This document shows, piece by piece, positions 60,335 through 64,000 of a stretch of 64,000 bases of DNA. The first letter of the stretch is position 1. Each line of letters starts with the position of its first letter. Source of the DNA: Tausonia pullulans (taxonomy: Eukaryota > Basidiomycota > Tremellomycetes > Cystofilobasidiales > Mrakiaceae); contig OX637630.1 of assembly GCA_951802195.1 (NCBI GenBank), forward strand, positions 248,001 to 312,000. The letters are read 5' to 3'. The position numbers and the translations under genes were made by a program. Under the pieces are notes generated by a model. It did not search any database. It was not told the origin of the DNA and saw nothing but the letters and a program-made list of their open reading frames with translations.

Positions 60335-62222
60335 CTAGTGGAGTAGCTCGCCGTCGACGCCGACGACACGGACGCCGTGGTGCGTCTTGACCTCGGACCG
60401 GTGGTGACTTCCACCCCCGCCCATGAGACGGGTCCAACCACCTGCACTGGCGACGAGGTTGGCGAAGGAGCCTCTCGGCCGGATTACAGACGGCGGCGGT
60501 AGCTGGCTGCTGCGTGTGGCCGTCGAGCGAGGAGCAGAGACGACCCGCTGCTGAGCGAGAGTCGGCTGCCTCGACCGCAGCTGGGGTGGGTTGGGCAGAG
60601 GAGGCGAATCTTCGGCGGAGGAGGCGCCATCATCCGAGGAGAAGGACGACGTCGGCGAGAGGGGAAAGTGGCGGTTTCCGTCGGCGGCTGGGTGATGGTT
60701 GTAGAGATGGTGCCGCTGGGGTAGATGATATTGCCGGAGTGTCGCGCGGGGAGGTGCCTGGGGCTTGTCGGGGACGAGGGTGGCCGAGGAAAGGGAGGCA
60801 GCAAGGGCCTGGACAGGAGAGTGGGTGGGCTTGGGTTTGAGGACCGGCAGAGACCGATACAATGGAGGGGCACCGCCATGGCTCGCAGCGAGGTGGCGGT
60901 ATTGCTGTTGTTGCTGTTGGATCCGCTGATGATGGAGCTCGAGCCGCGGAGAGGTATCAGAGCCTGTCGAGTCGTCCTCGTCCGAGGAAGAGGAGGACAG
61001 CGACGATGACGATCCGTCGAGAACGTTGTGCGACGAGCGCTCAATGAGCGCAGGAGGCGGGTCCATGGCCGAGGGCGTCGGGAGGAGGACTTGCCTCGAA
61101 GGGCCAGCGCCAACCTTCTGGTAGTGAACGTTCTGCTGCTGCGTGGTCTTGATGGGGGTGGCGGTAGCAGCGGTGGCGAGCGCGCGGCGAACGGTCCCTG
61201 TCTGGAGCTCTTCGGTCGCGCCCTGGCGCCGGGCGAGGGCGACGGCTCTCCTCTCGCGGTTGGCGCGGATGAAGGGTGCGTAGTGGACAAGGAGTTCGGG
61301 CTCGGTGACGCGGAGGTCGTAATCGAGGAGGTAGAGCAGCTGCTTCTCCATGAGGTTGACCTCGGCGAGCGAGAAGAGCGCCGCGTATCGCTGCCAATGT
61401 TTGTTCTTGGGCGACGAATCATTGAGGTACTTGGCCGCGCAGATAAGGGCCGCGAGGAAGACACGATGGCGTGTGCAGTACATGCCTGGGAAAGTCGGGG
61501 GGGGTGAGGTGTCAGTCAGTCGAGGTAAGGGTAAGGTTGTCCCCGGATGAAGAAGGCGGGCAGTGTTGCCCCGCCAGGCACAGACACCGATGGCAGCGGC
61601 GGGCAAGGAGGAAGGTCAGGCACGCACCCTTTGCGACTCGCGGAAGCTTCGACTTAAGCCGCTCGAGGTAGACGAGCGTGACAAGGAGCGTCGACGGCTG
61701 AACGTTGGACTGCTCGACGAGGAGCTGGATGAACGCTTGGAGCGAGGGCAAGCCCGGCGTGATGGGGCTCGTGGCTGCGCTGCCCTCGTCGTCGTCCTCG
61801 TTGTCGAGCTGGTCGTGCGAGCTCTTGGTTGGGGTTGTTGGCGGGGTCGGGTATGCGCTCGTGCTCGATTGGTCAACAACGATCACCGAGGTGGCCTTGG
61901 CGGCGAGGTGGCCTGTTGGTGTCGTGAAGAAGGGGGATGAAAGATAAAGAGGAGTGGGTCGATGGATGCACAGCCGCGGAGGGAGGAGGGAAGGGGAAGG
62001 GATGGGAGACATCGCCGAATCGGGACGAGGGCGTCAGCGTTGGATCTTTGTCCCTCTCCCTTTGCATGCATGGAAGAACGTACATATCTGGTCCTTGGTG
62101 ACGCCCTGCTTGAGGAGATCAAGGAGTTCCGAGTCATGCATCGCCCGGGGAAGGAGCGACGATGGGTAGCGGGCCGTCGGCGAGGGACCGGTCGGGGGGG
62201 TGATGTTGGATGAAGAGGACAT
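60335..62222 (-). CDS. Pho85-type (PCL) cyclin
   Basis: Cyclin partner of a Pho85/CDK5-like kinase, likely in cell-cycle or polarity control. The ATG at 62222 gives [20 protein letters not shown]. The cyclin core is [40 protein letters not shown], then after an intron [40 protein letters not shown] and [15 protein letters not shown]. This matches Pcl1/Pcl2/Pcl9-type cyclins (the SxxNxLExxFL position reads [12 protein letters not shown]). The remaining 270 residues are disordered, with His/Gln- and Ser-rich runs, ending [13 protein letters not shown]. Three or four introns. Which PCL class it belongs to is not settled. Confidence 0.85.
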
Positions 62223-62640
62223 AGGAAGCGGGGCTGCTTGCTTCACAGAAGTATCGCGAGGTCTAATGAGAGTGTAGAGATGGGTTGGCTGACTGGCAGC
62301 TGGCTGGGAACGAGGACGGGAGGTGGAGAGGGGAAGTGGGAAGATGTCGCCGAGTGAAGATGTTGAGGGAGAGCAGACGGCAAGCGTCGAGGAGAGTAGG
62401 AAGGGGAGAGCGTCTAGCGCTGAGCTTGGATGGAGAGGCGGGGTGGAGGGGTGGCCGTAGGAGATAAGGAAGACCTGCTTCCTGGGTGTCCAGATGGGAG
62501 GAGGAGGAGGGGAGGGGGAGGGCGGGGGAGGTCTGTGTTAAATGTCAATGATGGTCAGAGGGAAGAAGAGGGAAGTGGGATGAAAGGGAGAAGGAGGCGG
62601 GGAAAGGAAGCAAAAGGGAGCGAGCCAGATTGCCCGCGTC
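62223..62640. other. Promoter region of the PCL-type cyclin gene
   Basis: Strongly purine-rich on the plus strand (C/T-rich on the transcribed strand), as in other promoters in this window. No exon is seen. It ends just beyond the terminator of the permuted tRNA gene, which also lies on the minus strand. Confidence 0.5.
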
Positions 62641-62646
62641 AACATT

Positions 62647-62653
62647 AAAAAAA
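62647..62653 (-). terminator. Pol III terminator (T7) after the permuted tRNA
   Basis: Seven T on the minus strand, beginning 8 nt after the last base of the 5' half (A37 at 62662). A run of this length and position is the standard RNA polymerase III stop. Confidence 0.7.
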
Positions 62654-62661
62654 CCTTAAAG

Positions 62662-62736
62662 TACGAGTGACGCGCTCTACCACTGAGCTATCAGGGCAGG
62701 AGCCCCAAACCAGGTTTGAACTGGTGACCTCATCAT
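62662..62736 (-). tRNA. Circularly permuted tRNA-Thr(CGU) gene
   Basis: Read on the minus strand, the 3' half comes first: A38 (62736), TGATG (62731-62735), variable AGGTC (62726-62730), T stem ACCAG/CTGGT around loop TTCAAAC (62709-62725), acceptor TTGGGGC (62702-62708) and T73 (62701). A linker CCT (62698-62700) follows. The 5' half is next: acceptor GCCCTGA (62691-62697), TA, D arm GCTC-AGTGGTA-GAGC (62674-62688), G26, CGTCA (62668-62672) and loop bases CTCGTA (62662-62667). Joining nucleotide 37 to 38 gives a normal 72-nt class I tRNA. All 7 acceptor pairs (two G-U), 4 D, 5 anticodon (one G-U) and 5 T pairs form. T8, A14, G15-C48, G18G19, T54T55C56 and A58 are present. Anticodon CGT at 34-36 reads ACG (Thr); G1-C72 and C2-G71 fit yeast threonine identity. 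No 5' half able to pair lies upstream, and no 3' half lies downstream. Confidence 0.88.
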
Positions 62737-62752
62737 ACAACTCGAATTTTCG

Positions 62753-62763
62753 CCACTGGACTA
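62753..62763 (-). promoter_or_regulatory. A-box-like Pol III promoter element in the leader of the permuted tRNA
   Basis: TAGTCCAGTGG fits the A-box consensus TRGYNNANNGG. It starts 42 nt before the B box GTTCAAACC (62713-62721) in the T arm; in the rejoined tRNA the same interval is 44 nt. It differs from the true D-arm A box (TAGCTCAGTGG) at two positions. Because permutation puts the D arm after the T arm, this leader copy restores the normal A-then-B order for TFIIIC. Confidence 0.6.
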
Positions 62764-62842
62764 TTTCAAATTCAGCAGTTGTTTTTTGTCAAGTTTTTGT
62801 ATCAGCCTCATCACAACTTCGTTAGTGCTTCCTCACTTTCCT

Positions 62843-63219
62843 CAACCACCATCCCGGTGGTTCGACCAACCCCCCCCCCCCCTTCTCACGGCGCCCATCA
62901 CGCCGTCCGGCCAACCATCCCCAGTGGTTCGACCAACCCCCTTCCGGCCAACCACCATCCCGGTGGTTCGACCAACCCCCCCCCCCTCTCACGGCGCCCA
63001 TCACGCCGTCCGGCCAACCATCCCCAGTGGTTCGACCAACCCCCTTCCGGCCAACCACCATCCCGGTGGTTCGACCAACCCCCCCCCCCCTCTCACGGCG
63101 CCCATCACGCCGTCCGGCCAACCATCCCCAGTGGTTCGACCAACCCCCCCCCCCCCTCTCACGGCGCCCATCACGCCGTCCGGCCAACCATCCCCAGTGG
63201 TTCGGCCAACCCTCTTCCC
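62843..63219 (+). repeat. GC-rich minisatellite, about 104-bp unit, nearly three to four partial copies
   Basis: The unit alternates AACCACCATCCCGGTGGTT (a short inverted repeat), GGTTCGACCAACC, a C run of 9-14, CTCACGGCGCCCATCACGCC, GTCCGGCCAACCATCCCCAG and TGGTTCGACCAACCCCCTTC. Copies differ mainly in C-run length; the last copy lacks the inverted-repeat part and decays at about 63205. It is open in more than one frame, which explains apparent ORFs here, but nothing suggests a protein. GGTTCGA, the core of a Pol III B box, recurs in each unit. Confidence 0.8.
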
Positions 63220-63269
63220 ACGGCGCCTCGCCCGACGATCTCGCGCTCGGTCATGTCCGCTCTCCCTCT

Positions 63270-63352
63270 ATCTAGCTACAACTCGCTATCTCTCATAGGG
63301 TTACCTCGTTCTCCACGTATAACTCATGACTTAAATACAAAAAAAAAAAAAA
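63270..63352 (+). repeat. A-tailed dispersed repeat, copy 1
   Basis: Begins ATCTAGCTACAACTCGCTAT, contains CTCTCATAGGGTTA and AACTCATGACTTAAATA, and ends in a run of 13 A (about 63340-63352). It is about 85 percent identical by eye to the copy at 63889. The A tail suggests the 3' end of a retroposed element of unknown family. Confidence 0.6.
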
Positions 63353-63557
63353 TCAGACCTCGCCGGATCCGTCTTACTTCGACGAGCCGTGTCCCGTCGT
63401 GCGCGCTATCTGGTCGGCTGCGGCAGCGCGTGCCTCTCCTTCACTCCCCTCCCATCCTCCCTCCCTCCAGGCGCTCGTCTGCCCAACACCGTCTCCGCCG
63501 AGGGCAGTCTTCCTCTTCCACTGCATCTTTGTAGCCCGGACATGGCGTTTCGTCCGG

Positions 63558-63725
63558 AGGCGGAGGTACAGCAAGATCGCTGCCCTCGACCCTGCCACGG
63601 ACGAGGAAATCCGCAAGATCGCGTCTACGATCCGGCAGACGCACTGGCAGTCGAGTACGAGGTGGATGGCTGGCAGTGGCCAGATGGCTGGTACTGCTGT
63701 CGGTGCCGCCATCGATCCTGGGTGA
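63558..63725 (+). other. Exon-like orphan fragment between the two A-tailed repeats
   Basis: After an AG (about 63557) the frame reads RRYSKIAALDPATDEEIRKI, then ASTIRQTHWQSSTRWMAGSG and QMAGTAVGAAIDPG, with TGA at 63723-63725. Codon choice is strongly C/G-ending like true exons of this genome, and the start of the frame looks like a helix from a folded protein. I cannot name it and see no matching upstream gene. It may be the last exon of an unrecognised gene or a captured fragment. Confidence 0.3.
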
Positions 63726-64000
63726 AAAGCAGGTCAGGGGTGGGGAAGTATGGTTAGACCATAGACCATAGCCACCGCTCGACAGACATTGCTGGTCATC
63801 TTAGTATCTTACCTTTTCTAATGGACCTTTGTCCATAACTCATCTTTTGCTTTCCTTCCACCCCTACTTTCACTTTCGCTATCCCCGCATCTAGCTACGA
63901 ATCACCATCTCTCATAGGGTTATATCGCTCTCTACGTACAACTCATGACTTAAATATATATAAAACTTACTCTCTGTTCTCCTCCCCCCAACCACAACCC
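63726..64000. other. Right edge of window, including repeat copy 2
   Basis: AT-richer non-coding sequence around the second A-tailed repeat. A short direct repeat CATAGACCATAG occurs near 63760. No gene is seen before the window ends. Confidence 0.4.
63889..63966 (+). repeat. A-tailed dispersed repeat, copy 2
   Basis: Begins ATCTAGCTACGAATCACCAT, shares CTCTCATAGGGTTA and AACTCATGACTTAAATA with copy 1, and ends in TATATATAAAA instead of a pure A run. Sequence upstream of the two copies is not related, so the shared part is about 70-80 bp. Confidence 0.6.

Noticed and set aside
62662-62697. A linear intron-containing tRNA-Thr using TGACG downstream (62634-62638) as the 3' anticodon stem
   Set aside because: TGACG can pair with CGTCA, but no T arm or acceptor strand follows it, and the T7 terminator would come before it.
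62641-62780. Two unrelated tRNA pseudogenes or a tRNA-derived SINE head instead of a permuted tRNA
   Set aside because: Two random fragments would not complete all acceptor and anticodon pairs with each other or restore the exact 37/38 join. The halves are three bases apart and followed by a Pol III terminator. I see no SINE-like body after them on that strand.
63290-63302. CATAGGGTTA resembling telomere repeats
   Set aside because: A single AGGGTTA in each dispersed repeat with no tandem array does not indicate a telomere.
62779-63534. A 251-residue Pro-rich plus-strand frame over the minisatellite
   Set aside because: It follows the repeat unit, is open in several frames at once and has no domain; repeat structure explains it.
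1-64000. CRISPR arrays, rRNA genes, intact DNA transposons, or virus-derived elements
   Set aside because: No regularly spaced direct repeats, no rRNA signature, and no transposase, reverse transcriptase, integrase or capsid-like reading frame was seen.

Overview
The window looks like chromosomal DNA of a GC-rich, intron-dense basidiomycete yeast, most likely Pucciniomycotina (Rhodotorula/Sporobolomyces-like). The reasons are: C/G-ending codons; genes split by many short introns (about 50-110 nt, GT...AG, with CTGAC/CTAAC-like branch points); Ser/Pro-rich tails on many proteins; and single-gene fungal orthologues on both strands at close spacing. All species and gene assignments come from reading motifs by eye; no database search was run.

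Layout, left to right. 0-6 kb: the end of an unidentified gene, an AP180-type clathrin assembly protein (minus) and SAGA subunit Sgf73 (plus). 6.5-16.3 kb: argininosuccinate synthase and a very large Ras-responsive adenylate cyclase (both plus). 16.7-23.5 kb, all minus: ribosome-biogenesis factor Nsa2, a short-chain dehydrogenase (SDR), a SAP-domain Tho1-like protein and a decayed second SDR. 24-30 kb (plus): a small unidentified ORF and a long unidentified membrane/coiled-coil protein. 30.3-45 kb: Sec1 (minus), alanyl-tRNA synthetase (plus), a SET-domain protein (minus), Esf2 (plus), a Vtc1-like protein (minus) and a HemK/Mtq1 methyltransferase (plus). 45.9-62.2 kb: a NIPA-type magnesium transporter (plus), a protein with a GATA-like zinc finger (minus), NADPH-cytochrome P450 reductase (minus), a BRCT protein (minus), cyclin H (plus) and a Pho85-type cyclin (minus).

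The most unusual object is at 62.66-62.74 kb. On the minus strand a complete class I tRNA-Thr(CGU) is present in circularly permuted order. The 3' half (from nucleotide 38 through the T arm to the acceptor) comes first, then a 3-nt linker, then the 5' half (acceptor, D arm, anticodon to nucleotide 37), then a T7 Pol III terminator. All four stems pair across the permutation, and the invariant tertiary bases are present. The leader carries an A-box-like copy of a decayed tRNA 5' half at roughly normal tRNA spacing from the B box, which suggests an origin by tandem duplication with reciprocal loss. Permuted tRNA genes are known from red and green algae and some archaea; I know of none in fungi.

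After the tRNA the window becomes repetitive: a roughly 104-bp minisatellite, and two roughly 80-bp A-tailed repeats on either side of an exon-like fragment. Other points of note are a 6-nt microexon needed to build the conserved Nsa2 N-terminus, a stop-free in-frame 75-nt intron in the SET gene, and two alternative in-frame starts in the AlaRS gene that fit dual mitochondrial/cytosolic targeting.
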